Of a stretch of DNA of 64,000 nt, positions 18,112-26,824 are shown one piece after another. How positions within the stretch are numbered: position 1 is the first letter of the stretch; every line of letters starts with the position of its first letter. The stretch lies in the NCBI RefSeq assembly GCF_051811025.1, contig NZ_JBPWQE010000001.1, positions 1,612,001-1,676,000 of the forward strand, written 5' to 3'. The notes below the pieces were generated by a model. It had not been told where the DNA came from. It saw nothing but the letters and a program-made list of their open reading frames with translations, and did not search any database. The position numbers were made by a program, and so were the translations under genes. Source of the DNA: Tardiphaga sp051811025. GTDB lineage: Bacteria > Pseudomonadota > Alphaproteobacteria > Rhizobiales > Xanthobacteraceae.

Positions 18112-19251
18112 TTAGGCTTCGTTCGTAAAGATCACCGTGCCCGACGCAGCGAACATGCCGCCGACGCCATGACACACGGAGATCTTTGCGCCCTGAACCT
18201 GCGCCGGCGCGATGCCGCGCATTTGTCGCACGCTCTCCTGCAAAGCATACATGCCGTACATTCCGGAATGCATATAGCTGAGGCCGCCACCATTGGTGTT
18301 CATCGGTAGCTTGCCGCCGGGGCGGGTGTTGCCGTCGGCGATGAACTTGCCGGTTTCCTCATGCGGCATGAAGCCGAGATCGCCGAGGCCATAGAGCGGC
18401 AGATGCGCGAAGGCATCGTAGATCATCAGGTGATCGACGTCCTTGTGCGCGATGCCGGCCTCGCGGAACGCGGTCGGGCCTGCCACCGTGAACGCGCGCG
18501 ACGTGTCGAACGTCTTCATCTGGCTGACCATCGGTGTTTCCACGCTCTCGCCGGTGCCGAGAATATAGACCGGTTTGTTCGGGAAGTCCTTGGCGCGATC
18601 TGCCGATGTCAGGATCAGCGCGCCGCCGCCGTCGGTGACGAGGCAGCATTGCAGGATACGGAACGGATAGGCGATCATCTTCGAGTTCAGCACGTCCTCG
18701 ACCGTGATCGGCGCCTTCATCATCGCGCGCGGATTCTTCGCCGCCCATTCGCGCTGGAACACGGCCACCGACGCGATCTGCTCATGGGTGATGCCATGCG
18801 TCTTCATGTAGCGCAGCACCGGGATCGGGAACATGCTGGGCGGACCGTAGACGCCATAGGGCGCCTCGAACTGGCCCTGCAGCGAGTCCGCCGGCATCGA
18901 ACGCGGCAATTTGCCGATCATCGACTTGCCGCTCTCGGCATGGGTGATCAGCACGGTCTTGCAGAGACCTGCTTCGATCGCCGCAGCCGCGTGGCGAACA
19001 TGCAGCATGAAGGAGCAGCCGCCGACGGATGTGCCATCGACCCAGGTCGGCGTGATTCCGAGATAATGCGCGATCTGCTGCGGTGTCTCGACAGCAGTGG
19101 CGATGCCGTCGATGTCGGACAGCTTCAGCCCGGCATCCTTGATGGCGTTGAGCGCCGCATCCGCGTGAAGCTGGATCTGCGACATGTTCGGGATAACGCC
19201 GAGCTCGGTGGTCTCGGCTGCGCCGACAACGGCGACTGCGTTTCTGCGCAT
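18112..19251 (-). CDS. SCP2-type thiolase / acyl-CoA acetyltransferase-like protein
   Basis: 379 residues of the thiolase superfamily, lipid-transfer (SCP2) branch. The nucleophile region is TSVGGCSFMLHVRHAAAAI, with Cys in the SVGGCS motif. Later come THAESGKS, GGGALILTSADRA, GGKLPMNTNGGGLSYMHSGMYGMYALQES and the C-terminal SVCHGVGGMFAASG, where CHGVGG replaces the CxGxG of degradative thiolases. It directly follows a DUF35 zinc-ribbon gene (4-base gap). Such pairs form thiolase or retro-aldolase complexes, for example in steroid side-chain removal (Ltp2-ChsH2). A thiolytic step of a branched or cyclic acyl-CoA is the simplest reading, and aldol cleavage is the alternative. Confidence 0.88.
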   Translation of the reverse strand: MRRNAVAVVGAAETTELGVIPNMSQIQLHADAALNAIKDAGLKLSDIDGIATAVETPQQIAHYLGITPTWVDGTSVGGCSFMLHVRHAAAAIEAGLCKTVLITHAESGKSMIGKLPRSMPADSLQGQFEAPYGVYGPPSMFPIPVLRYMKTHGITHEQIASVAVFQREWAAKNPRAMMKAPITVEDVLNSKMIAYPFRILQCCLVTDGGGALILTSADRAKDFPNKPVYILGTGESVETPMVSQMKTFDTSRAFTVAGPTAFREAGIAHKDVDHLMIYDAFAHLPLYGLGDLGFMPHEETGKFIADGNTRPGGKLPMNTNGGGLSYMHSGMYGMYALQESVRQMRGIAPAQVQGAKISVCHGVGGMFAASGTVIFTNEA

Positions 19252-19255
19252 GATC

Positions 19256-19669
19256 TCAGCCCTTCGCCGGACGGAATACGGGGAGGGTGATGGTGTCGTC
19301 GAGCTTCTCGAAGGCGATCTCGAGCTTCATGTCGAGTTCGAGCGCTTCCGGCGTCTGCGGGCAATCGATAATGTTGCTCATCAGCCGTGGGCCTTCTTCA
19401 AGTTCGACCACGGCAATTGCATAAGGTGGCGTGAAGCCCGGCGCGGCAGGGCGGTGATTGATGACGTAGCTGTAGAGGAAACCCTTGCCCGAGGCCTTGA
19501 ACACCGACACCTTGCGCGAGGCGCAGCCGGGACAGAATGGCCGCGGCGGAAAATAAACATTGCTGCAATCGTCGCAGCGCTGCAGGCGCAATTCGCCGGC
19601 TTTTGCGCCGTCCCAATAATGCTGGGTTTCCGGTGTCGGTTTTGGCCGCGCGCGGGCTGATTCAGCCAT
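19256..19669 (-). CDS. Zn-ribbon OB-fold protein (DUF35), thiolase partner
   Basis: 137 residues. A rubredoxin-like zinc ribbon with four cysteines (RCDDCSNVYFPPRPFCPGCAS, about residues 31-50) is followed by an OB-fold (GFLYSYVINHRPAAPGF, PYAIAVVELEEGPRLMSNI). This is the ChsH2/DUF35 type that binds and activates an adjacent SCP2-type thiolase or aldolase and helps hold the acyl-CoA. ATG 19669 is chosen because it starts the normal family N-terminus (helix with HYWDGAKAGEL). It is the first gene of a leftward thiolase-SDR operon. Confidence 0.9.
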   Translation of the reverse strand: MAESARARPKPTPETQHYWDGAKAGELRLQRCDDCSNVYFPPRPFCPGCASRKVSVFKASGKGFLYSYVINHRPAAPGFTPPYAIAVVELEEGPRLMSNIIDCPQTPEALELDMKLEIAFEKLDDTITLPVFRPAKG

Positions 19670-19883
19670 GTCTCGTGTTCTCTCCCTTGGACGGGGATTT
19701 GGCCCCGTTCGTTGTCCTCTGGATGGACATTCCACATTCCACTGGGGGCGGTCCAGCGCGCGTGCTGCATGGCCGTATCTGCTCACTGCGGGACGACGTG
19801 GAATTCAGGTTGAAATACGTGCGAGGCTTGTTCCGCTGCAACCTGACAGGGTAGGTTGGTAAGGATGGTTCAGGGAGCATGAC

Positions 19884-20216
19884 GTGAAGCTGCGCGAGAT
19901 CGCCCATTCCCGCACCGGCGATAAAGGCAACATTTCCAACATCTCGGTAATTGCCTTTGACGCAAAGCTATATCCGTTGATAGTATCGCAGGTGACCGCC
20001 GCGCGCGTGAAGGCCCTGTTTGCGGGCATCGTCGCGGGCGAGGTGGTCCGCTACGAACTGCCCAATCTGGCGGCCTTGAATTTCGTCATGGATCAGGCGC
20101 TTGGCGGCGGGGTGACGCGATCGCTGGCGCTCGATGCGCATGGCAAATCGCTCAGCTCCGCGCTGCTCGATCTGGAAATTGACGATACTTTCGGCGATAC
20201 CGACCGGGCGCCGTGA
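19884..20216 (+). CDS. AtuA-related protein (stand-alone AtuA C-terminal-type domain)
   Basis: 110 residues starting at GTG 19884 with CAGGGAGC upstream. MKLREIAHSRTGDKGNISNI is the conserved opening of the small domain found at the C-terminus of AtuA (acyclic terpene utilisation) proteins, and YELPNLAALNFVMDQALGGGVTRSLALDAHGKSL completes it. The large DUF1446 domain that normally precedes it is not in this window, so the domain is encoded alone. It is divergent from the DUF35-thiolase operon and 40 bases before an amidase gene. The AtuA reaction is not settled. A role in a branched or terpenoid acyl-CoA route is only suggested by context. Confidence 0.75.
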   Translation: MKLREIAHSRTGDKGNISNISVIAFDAKLYPLIVSQVTAARVKALFAGIVAGEVVRYELPNLAALNFVMDQALGGGVTRSLALDAHGKSLSSALLDLEIDDTFGDTDRAP

Positions 20217-20256
20217 CCACTTGCGGGTCCGGCATGACACACAGGATGCCGCGACC

Positions 20257-21621
20257 ATGAGCAACGACTTCCACCAGACCGCACCGACCCTCGCCAGCCT
20301 GGCCGCCGATCTCGCTGCCGGCCGCACCACCTCCCGCAAACTGGTCGAAGCCTGTCTGGCCAAAATCGCCGATCCGAACGGCGAGGGCGAGCGCACTTTC
20401 ATTCACGTCGACAAGGATGCGGCACTCGCCGCCGCCGACGCCATGGATGCGCTGCGCAAGGCCAATGCTGCGCCGTCGCGTTTCGCCGGCATTCCGATCT
20501 CGGTCAAGGACCTGTTCGACATCAAGGGGCAGGTGACCCGCGCCGGTTCGCGCGCGCTGGACGATTCCGCGCCGGCCGATGCCGATGCTCCGACCGTTGC
20601 ACGTCTGCGCCGCGCCGGCTTCGTGGTGATCGGCCGCACCAACATGGTCGAATTCGCCTATTCAGGTATCGGCACCAATCCGCATTACGGCACGCCGAAA
20701 GGCGCGTGGAAGCGCGAAGTCGGTCATGTTCCCGGCGGTTCGTCCTCGGGCGCTGGCGTTTCCGTGCTCGACGGCATGGCGCATGCAGCGCTGGGCACCG
20801 ACACCGGCGGTTCCTGCCGCATCCCCGCAGCCTTCAACGGCATCGTCGGCTACAAGCCGACCCAGCGTCGCGTGCCGCTGGACGGCGCGGTGCCGCTGTC
20901 CTTCACCCTCGACAGTATCGGTCCACTCGCTCGCTCGGTTGCCTGCTGCGCGGCGATGGATGCGGTGCTCGCCGGCGAGCCTGAATTCGAACTCACCCCG
21001 CGCCCGATCAAGGGCATGCGCCTTGCGGTGCCGACCACGCTGGCGATGGACGATCTCGATCCCGTCGTCGCAGCCGCCTTCGAGCGCGCGCTGAAGAAGC
21101 TCGCTGACAAGGGCGCGATCATCGAGCGCATCGAGGTGCCTGAATTCAACGACATCGGGCCGATGAGCACCAAGGGCGGATTCACCGCTGCTGAATCCTA
21201 TGCCTGGCATCGCTATCTGCTCGCCAGCAAGGGCGATGTCTACGATCCGCGCGTCGCGCTGCGCATCCAGCGCGGCGAAACCCAGAATGCGGCCGACTAT
21301 CTCGACCTGCTGCCGATGCGCCGTTCGCTGATCGCGCGCACCGAAAAGCGCATCGCGCCCTACGACGCGTTGGTGCTGCCGACCTGCGCGATTACGCCGC
21401 CGTCGATCGCCGACATGGAAGACGACAAGGTGTTCTCGAAGCAGAACCTGATGGCGCTGCGCAACTGCACGCTGATCAACATGATCGACGGCTGCGCCAT
21501 CTCGCTGCCGATCTCGGCCCCGGACGAAGCGCCAGTCGGCCTGATGCTGGCAGCCGCCGGCGGCTCTGACCGCCGCATCTTCGAACTCGCCGCGGGCATT
21601 GAAACCACCGTTCGCGGTTAA
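20257..21621 (+). CDS. Amidase (amidase-signature family)
   Basis: About 454 residues. The Ser-cisSer-Lys triad is visible: Lys84 in ISVKDLFDIKG, the cis-Ser in GGSSSGAG (162-164) and the nucleophile Ser186 in GTDTGGSCRIP. The family hydrolyses a wide range of amides, including aryl and alkyl amides, carbamates and Glu-tRNA partners. This length without GatB/GatC neighbours argues for a catabolic amidase rather than GatA. ATG 20257 was chosen because the conserved N-terminus (MSNDFHQTAPTLASL) begins here. It is followed 24 bases later by a DUF2848 gene, a pairing that suggests one pathway. Confidence 0.92.
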   Translation: MSNDFHQTAPTLASLAADLAAGRTTSRKLVEACLAKIADPNGEGERTFIHVDKDAALAAADAMDALRKANAAPSRFAGIPISVKDLFDIKGQVTRAGSRALDDSAPADADAPTVARLRRAGFVVIGRTNMVEFAYSGIGTNPHYGTPKGAWKREVGHVPGGSSSGAGVSVLDGMAHAALGTDTGGSCRIPAAFNGIVGYKPTQRRVPLDGAVPLSFTLDSIGPLARSVACCAAMDAVLAGEPEFELTPRPIKGMRLAVPTTLAMDDLDPVVAAAFERALKKLADKGAIIERIEVPEFNDIGPMSTKGGFTAAESYAWHRYLLASKGDVYDPRVALRIQRGETQNAADYLDLLPMRRSLIARTEKRIAPYDALVLPTCAITPPSIADMEDDKVFSKQNLMALRNCTLINMIDGCAISLPISAPDEAPVGLMLAAAGGSDRRIFELAAGIETTVRG

Positions 21622-21645
21622 TTTCTGAAACCTAAGGATACACGC

Positions 21646-22335
21646 ATGACCACCGAGATCGCGTTCACGCTGGACGCAAAAGGCACCAAGACGCCGCTGA
21701 CGCTCAAGATCACCCAGGGCGTCATCGCCGGCTGGACCGGCCGCGATCCCGTCGCGCGCGATCATCACATCAAGGAACTCGAAGCGCTCGGCATCGCGCC
21801 GCCGGCATCGACGCCGATCTACTACCGCTGCTCGGCGCGCCGCTTCACCACCGATGGCATGATCGAATGCACCGACGAGAATTCATCGGGCGAAGTCGAA
21901 TTCTGCCTGTTTGCGTCAGGCGGCAAGACCTATGTCGGCGTTGGCTCGGACCACACCGACCGCAAGGTCGAGACCTACAACATCACCGTGTCGAAGCAGA
22001 TGTGCGACAAGCCGATTGCGCCGGTGGTGTGGGAGCTCTCCGAACTGCTTCCGCACTGGGACCAGATCATCCTGCGCTCCTGGGCCACCATCAAGGGCGA
22101 GAAGGTGCTGTATCAGGAGGGCCTGCTGAGCGGCATGCTGCCGGTCGCCGAGCTGATCAAGAAGGGCTTCGACAGCGACAAGCTGCCTGACGGTACCGCC
22201 ATGTTCGGTGGCACCTTCGCCGCCAAGGGCGGCATTCGCCCGGCGGAGCGTTTCGATTACGAGATCGAAGACCCCGTGCTGAAGCGCAAGATCAGCCATG
22301 GCTATGATGTGAAGACATTGCCGGTGGTGGGCTGA
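21646..22335 (+). CDS. DUF2848-family protein
   Basis: 229 residues, no signal peptide or membrane helix. Recognisable segments are IAGWTGRDPVARDHHIKELEALGI, PIYYRCSARRFTTDGMIEC, GEVEFCLFASGGKTYVGVGSDHTDRKVE and YQEGLLSGMLPVAELIKKGF. They match a DUF2848 family that, as I recall it, resembles fumarylacetoacetate hydrolase in fold, though no function is established. GSDHTDRKVE and the acidic residues near it could bind metal (inference). The gene lies 24 bases after the amidase and is probably co-transcribed, so it may act on the acid released by the amidase. Confidence 0.75.
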   Translation: MTTEIAFTLDAKGTKTPLTLKITQGVIAGWTGRDPVARDHHIKELEALGIAPPASTPIYYRCSARRFTTDGMIECTDENSSGEVEFCLFASGGKTYVGVGSDHTDRKVETYNITVSKQMCDKPIAPVVWELSELLPHWDQIILRSWATIKGEKVLYQEGLLSGMLPVAELIKKGFDSDKLPDGTAMFGGTFAAKGGIRPAERFDYEIEDPVLKRKISHGYDVKTLPVVG

Positions 22336-22362
22336 GGCCAAGCACTCGTCGAATCCTACACG

Positions 22363-22494
22363 CGTCATTCCGGGGCGCGGGCAGCGCTAGCTGCACGCGA
22401 ACCCGGAATCCCGCAGTGTTCGTCTTCCTGAGAATCTCATGCTGGGATTCCGGGTTCGCGATCGCCAAGTGGGCGCTCGCGCCCCGGAATGACA
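22363..22494. repeat. CATTCCGGGGCG palindromic element, copy 2
   Basis: The left arm CGTCATTCCGGGGCGCG starts at 22363, and the right arm GCGCCCCGGAATGAC ends at 22494. The inner pair AACCCGGAATCCC / GGGATTCCGGGTT forms the central stem. It lies after the DUF2848 gene, in the gap before the 2OG oxygenase gene. Confidence 0.88.
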
Positions 22495-22610
22495 GCTTGG
22501 GGCGACGCGGCCTTGTCCTCCAGAAATCGGGTGGCTTCGCTCGCCCATCTCCCCAAAATGGCCAACAGGCCATGACATGCTGATCGCGGCCGGATGACGG
22601 AGGCGATGAG

Positions 22611-23357
22611 ATGGTTTCACTCGCGAAGAAGCGCCCAGAAAACAATGACGCCACGCCGCAGGCGCGCGTCGATGTGATCGACTGGCAGCGCATCGGCGCT
22701 GAACTCGACGCCCAGGGTTGCGCGGTGTTCGAGAAATTGCTCACCGTCGATGAGTGTCGTCACCTCGCATCGCTCTATCCCGACGATTCCCGTTTCCGCA
22801 GCCGCATCGTCATGGGCCGCCACGGCTTCGGCCGCGGCGAATACAAATATTTCAATTATCCGCTGCCCGATCCGATCGCCGGCCTGCGTCCGGCGCTCTA
22901 CGGACCATTGAGCGGGATTGCCAATCGCTGGAACGAGGCGATGGGGATCGACGTGCGATTCCCCGCCGACCACGCCGCGTTCCTCAAGCGCTGTCAAGAT
23001 GCCGGCCAGACCCGGCCCACGCCGCTGCTGCTGCAATATGAAGCCGGTGACTACAACTGCCTGCATCAGGATCTCTATGGCGAGCACGTGTTTCCGCTGC
23101 AGGTCGCGATCCTGCTGTCGGAGCCATCGGAGGATTTCACCGGCGGAGAATTCGTGTTGACGGAGCAGCGGCCGCGCATGCAGTCGCGCGCCGAAGTGGT
23201 AGGCTTGCGGCAGGGGGATGCCGTGGTGTTCGCCGTGCATCACCGGCCGGTTGCCGGCACGCGCGGCAGTTATCGCGTCAATCTGCGCCACGGCGTCAGC
23301 CGGGTGAAATCCGGGCGGCGCCATACGCTCGGGGTGATCTTTCACGATGCGAAGTGA
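22611..23357 (+). CDS. 2-oxoglutarate/Fe(II)-dependent oxygenase
   Basis: 248 residues. The iron triad is readable: His152 and Asp154 in CLHQDLYGEH and the distal His in VFAVHHRPVAG (210 or 211). The 2OG-binding Arg is in RGSYRVNLRHG. The double-stranded beta-helix core is about 140-245, and the prolyl-hydroxylase-like region FTGGEFVLTEQRP is also present. It precedes alkB by 21 bases, and the two are probably one operon, which hints at a repair or modification role. The substrate (protein, nucleic acid or small molecule) is not known. Confidence 0.88.
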   Translation: MVSLAKKRPENNDATPQARVDVIDWQRIGAELDAQGCAVFEKLLTVDECRHLASLYPDDSRFRSRIVMGRHGFGRGEYKYFNYPLPDPIAGLRPALYGPLSGIANRWNEAMGIDVRFPADHAAFLKRCQDAGQTRPTPLLLQYEAGDYNCLHQDLYGEHVFPLQVAILLSEPSEDFTGGEFVLTEQRPRMQSRAEVVGLRQGDAVVFAVHHRPVAGTRGSYRVNLRHGVSRVKSGRRHTLGVIFHDAK

Positions 23358-23378
23358 CGGGACGACTGAACAACCGCG

Positions 23379-24029
23379 ATGACCGACCTGTTCGCCGATA
23401 TCAGGGACGACCAGCCTGCGTGCGAAGAACTCGCCGAGGGAGCCGTTCTGCTGCGCGACTTCTTCGCGGCCGAACAGCCGGATGTGATCGCGGCGCTGCG
23501 CCTTATCGTGAAAGCGGCGCCGTTCCGCCATCTGGTCACGCCGGGCGGTCACACCATGTCGGTCGCCATGACGAATTGCGGCCGTGTCGGCTGGGTCTCG
23601 GATCCCCGGGGCTATCGCTATGATCCCATCGATCCCGACAGCGGCAAGCCATGGCCCGAGATGCCGGCGCCGTTTCGCGATCTCGCCTCGCGTGCGGCGG
23701 TTCGTGCCGGCTTCGAGGCCTTCGTGCCGGATGCCTGCCTGATCAATCGCTACAAGCCCGGTGCCAAACTCTCGCTGCACCAGGACAAGGACGAGCTGGA
23801 TCTGCGCGCGCCCATCGTCTCGGTCTCGCTCGGTTTGCCGGCGACATTCCTGTTCGGTGGTCTCACCCGCAGCGTGCCGCAGAAGCGCTATCGTCTGACC
23901 CATGGTGATGTCGTGGTCTGGGGCGGCCCGTCGCGGCTGGCCTATCACGGCGTTGCGCCGCTGCCGGACGGCGAACATCCGGTCATGGGCGGTCAGCGGA
24001 TCAATCTGACCTTCCGCAAGACCTGCTGA
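23379..24029 (+). CDS. alkB: DNA repair dioxygenase AlkB
   Basis: 216 residues, the length of E. coli AlkB. It removes methyl and etheno groups from 1-methyladenine and 3-methylcytosine by oxidative demethylation with Fe(II) and 2-oxoglutarate. The iron ligands are His134, Asp136 (LHQDKDE) and His190 (LAYHG). The 2OG arginines are Arg207 and Arg213 (QRINLTFRK). Each position is the E. coli number plus three. Substrate-recognition segments MSVAMTNCG, DACLINRY and GDVVVWGG are kept. No ada gene is adjacent. It follows a second 2OG oxygenase, with which it is probably co-transcribed. Confidence 0.96.
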   Translation: MTDLFADIRDDQPACEELAEGAVLLRDFFAAEQPDVIAALRLIVKAAPFRHLVTPGGHTMSVAMTNCGRVGWVSDPRGYRYDPIDPDSGKPWPEMPAPFRDLASRAAVRAGFEAFVPDACLINRYKPGAKLSLHQDKDELDLRAPIVSVSLGLPATFLFGGLTRSVPQKRYRLTHGDVVVWGGPSRLAYHGVAPLPDGEHPVMGGQRINLTFRKTC

Positions 24030-24096
24030 ACGAGACCTATTGAACGCTTTCCTTGGCTGCCGCGACCATTCTATGGTCGGGCGGCGCGAGGGGACC

Positions 24097-25338
24097 ATGA
24101 GCGAGCAGGAACGAACCGGCACACAGGCCGCCGCCAGCAATGCTGCGGGCGTCTGGCTCGCCGTTCTGCAACTGGTCTTCACGCTGGGCTGGGTCACCTA
24201 TGTGATCTATCTGCCGAAGCTCGCCGCCGATGTCGGCATTGCGCCGACCGTCGTCATCTTCATCCTGATGCTCGATCAGGCGATCTTCGCCGTCACCGAT
24301 ACGGCGATGGGTCTGGTCGCCGACAGGATCGCGCGCGTGGTCGGGCGGCTCGGTCTCATTGTCGGCATCCTGACCGCGGTGTCCTGTGTAGCCTTCGTCG
24401 CGCTCCCTTTCGTTGCCGGGCAGGGACCGAAGGCGCAAGTCGCGCTGATCGCATTGATTGTGATCTGGTCGGCGACATCCTCCGCCTTGCGCGCGCCGCC
24501 GCTGACATTGCTCGGCAAATATGCCGCGCGCCCGTCGCGGCCGTTTCTCGCCGCGCTGGCCATGCTCGGCTATGGCGTCGCCGGTGCGCTCGCGCCCTAT
24601 CTCGGTGCGACATTGCGCGGCGTCGATCCGCGGCTACCTTTCGTAGTTGCCGGCGTGGTCTTGCTGATCGTGACGCTGGCGCTGTCGCGCGTCGAGCGTG
24701 GCCTCGTGCAGGTCAGCGCCCGTGAGGCAAAGGCTTCGCCGGCGCAAGGCAAGGCGCTTGGCCGCATACCGCAGCTCTTTGTTGCTGCCATGGTCATTCT
24801 CGCGCTTGGCTTCCAATTGCATTTCAGCATCAACAGCGCGCCGATGTTCCTGCGTTTCGCCAAGCCCGCTGATCTGGAATGGCTGATGCCGATATTCTGG
24901 ATCGGCTTCAACATTGCGATGTTTCCGGCCAGCGCCGTGGTCAAGCGTCAGGGCGGCATCGTCGTGATCGGGGCAGCCGGATTGCTCGGCGCGTGTGCGG
25001 TGATCGGTGCCGAGTTCGCTGTGAATCTCAACATGCTGATCGCGGCGCAATTCATCGCGGGCGCGGCATGGGGCTGCATGATGATGAGCGCGGTGTCGGC
25101 GGCCATGGCGATCGGCGAGACCGGCGCGGAGGGCAAGGTCATCGGTCTCGTCTTCTCGGCGCTCGCGCTCGCAACCTTCGCACGCATGGCCGCGGTCGCC
25201 GGCGGATTGCAGAAGCTGCCAGACTATGCGCCGCTGCTGCACTGGGCGCCCATCGCATGCTGGGCTGTGGCCGGTGCTGGACTACTGGCACTTGCTGCGG
25301 TTCGGTGGCAGCGGAGCGCATCGATACCAGTCGTCTGA
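24097..25338 (+). CDS. MFS transporter
   Basis: About 413 residues with 12 hydrophobic segments. Helix 1 contains LAVLQLVFTLGWVTYVIYLP, and a loop reading GLVADRIARVVGR sits where the MFS motif A (GxxxDRxGRR) falls between helices 2 and 3. ATG 24097 has GAGGGGACC upstream. It follows alkB by 67 bases in the same direction and may be transcribed with it, but a functional link is not evident. I cannot assign a subfamily. A drug or metabolite exporter is as likely as an importer. Confidence 0.82.
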   Translation: MSEQERTGTQAAASNAAGVWLAVLQLVFTLGWVTYVIYLPKLAADVGIAPTVVIFILMLDQAIFAVTDTAMGLVADRIARVVGRLGLIVGILTAVSCVAFVALPFVAGQGPKAQVALIALIVIWSATSSALRAPPLTLLGKYAARPSRPFLAALAMLGYGVAGALAPYLGATLRGVDPRLPFVVAGVVLLIVTLALSRVERGLVQVSAREAKASPAQGKALGRIPQLFVAAMVILALGFQLHFSINSAPMFLRFAKPADLEWLMPIFWIGFNIAMFPASAVVKRQGGIVVIGAAGLLGACAVIGAEFAVNLNMLIAAQFIAGAAWGCMMMSAVSAAMAIGETGAEGKVIGLVFSALALATFARMAAVAGGLQKLPDYAPLLHWAPIACWAVAGAGLLALAAVRWQRSASIPVV

Positions 25339-25361
25339 TGCTTTCCGCGCGTCGGAATTCG

Positions 25362-25381
25362 ATTTAATCGATCGATTAAAT
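25362..25381. promoter_or_regulatory. Perfect 20-bp palindrome, candidate operator
   Basis: ATTTAATCGATCGATTAAAT reads the same on both strands. It lies 24 bases after the MFS gene and about 68 bases before the start of the next solute-binding protein gene, where a promoter would be. Its AT-rich arms stand out in this GC-rich DNA. A TetR-, LacI- or MarR-type homodimer is a likely binder. Confidence 0.65.
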
Positions 25382-25448
25382 TTCGCTGGCCAAGGCATTC
25401 GACCGCCATTACGCTTTCCTCAATAAAAACCAGAACGAGGAAACGACA

Positions 25449-26666
25449 ATGACCCGAATGGGCATATTGGCTGCCGTTGCTGTTGCTTGCCTGAACGGTT
25501 CGGCGCTTGCCGAACCCATCACCAAACCTCTCACCATCGCCGTGCTGAACGACAAGAGTTCGGTGTTCTCGGACGCCGGCGGCACCGGCAGCGTGGTCGC
25601 GGCGCAGCTTGCGATCGACGATGTCGGCGGCAAGGTGCGCGGCCTGCCGGTGAAACTGCTCGGCCCCGATCATCAGAACAAGACCGATATCGGCGTGTCG
25701 CTGGCGCGCGATCTTTACGATCAGCAGGGCGTCGATGCGATCTTCGACATCGGCAATTCGGCGATCTCGCTGGCAGTGCAGAACATGGCGCGCGAGCGCG
25801 GCAAGGTGCTGGTCCATGTCGGCTCCGCCACCGCTGACGTGTTCGGCAAGCAATGCGCGCCGACAGCGGCGATGTGGCTGTACGACACCTATTCGCTGGC
25901 GCAGGGCATCGCCAAGGCCGTGGTCAAGCAGGGCGGCGATACCTGGTATTTCATCACGGCGGATTACGCGTTCGGCATCGCCATGCAGGCGGAAGTCTCG
26001 AAAGTGGTGGAAGCTGCCGGCGGCAAGGTCCTCGGCGCGGTGAAACATCCGGTCGGCACGATGGATTTCTCCTCCTTCCTGCTGCAGGCGCAGTCCTCCG
26101 GCGCCAAGGTGATCGCGCTCGCCAATGCCTCGGGCGACACCGTCACCAACATCAAGCAGGCGCGTGAATTCCAGATCGGCGAGGGCAAGCAGAAGCTGGC
26201 CGTGCTGATCTTCTATCTCACCTCGGTGAAGGCGCTTGGCTCGGAAGCCACGCAGGGCGTGCAGTATCTCGAGGGCTATTACTGGGACAATGACGACAAG
26301 AGCCGCGAATTCGGAAAGCGCTTCATGGCCAAGCACGGCAAGATGCCGACCCATGCGCAGGCCGGCGTCTATAGCGCCGTGAAGCATTATCTGCGCGCCG
26401 CCGAAGCCGCCAACGAGAATGACGGGTTGAAGGTGATGCGTCAGATGAAGGCGATGCCGGTGGATGATTTCTTCGCGCCGGGTGCCCGCCTGCGCGAGGA
26501 CGGCCGGCTGATGAACGACATGCTGCTGGCAGAAGTGAAGAAGCCGTCGGAGGTCAAGGGCGAGTGGGACCTGCTCACCATCAAGGGCAAGGTGAAGGCT
26601 GAAGACATCATGCGGCCGATCGCGGATGGCGGATGTACGCTGCTGGATCCGCCGGTGAAGCAGTAG
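25449..26666 (+). CDS. ABC transporter substrate-binding protein (branched-chain amino acid type)
   Basis: 405 residues with a Sec signal (MGILAAVAVACLNGSALA). The mature protein has the type-1 periplasmic fold: LTIAVLNDKSSVFSDAGG, GSVVAAQLAIDDVGGKVRG, VKLLGPDHQNKTDIGVSLARDLYDQQGVDAIFDIG, and DTWYFITADYAFGIAMQAEV. It resembles LivK-like receptors used for aromatic acids and amides as well as amino acids. No permease genes adjoin it. The Liv-type transporter at 35.5-38.9 kb is the nearest candidate partner. It has its own promoter region with a 20-bp palindrome and is convergent with the hpa operon, so uptake of a phenylacetate-type compound is a reasonable guess. Confidence 0.88.
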   Translation: MTRMGILAAVAVACLNGSALAEPITKPLTIAVLNDKSSVFSDAGGTGSVVAAQLAIDDVGGKVRGLPVKLLGPDHQNKTDIGVSLARDLYDQQGVDAIFDIGNSAISLAVQNMARERGKVLVHVGSATADVFGKQCAPTAAMWLYDTYSLAQGIAKAVVKQGGDTWYFITADYAFGIAMQAEVSKVVEAAGGKVLGAVKHPVGTMDFSSFLLQAQSSGAKVIALANASGDTVTNIKQAREFQIGEGKQKLAVLIFYLTSVKALGSEATQGVQYLEGYYWDNDDKSREFGKRFMAKHGKMPTHAQAGVYSAVKHYLRAAEAANENDGLKVMRQMKAMPVDDFFAPGARLREDGRLMNDMLLAEVKKPSEVKGEWDLLTIKGKVKAEDIMRPIADGGCTLLDPPVKQ

Positions 26667-26678
26667 CAACATCACAAA

Positions 26679-26812
26679 CTCGTCGTTCCGGGGCGCGCTC
26701 TTGCGCGAACCCGGAACCTCGAAATGAAAGCCGCTTCGCCGCGAGTCGGACGATAGAGGTGATGAGCACTCTGGGATTCCGGGTTCGCGCAAGGGCGCGC
26801 CCCGGAATGACA
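26679..26812. repeat. CATTCCGGGGCG palindromic element, copy 3
   Basis: The left arm CTCGTCGTTCCGGGGCGCGC starts at 26679, and the right arm GCGCGCCCCGGAATGACAG ends near 26812, with the inner pair GAACCCGGAA / ATTCCGGGTTCGCGC. It fills the gap between the convergent binding-protein and ThDP-enzyme genes. Confidence 0.88.
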
Positions 26813-26824
26813 GCGTGGGGCTGG

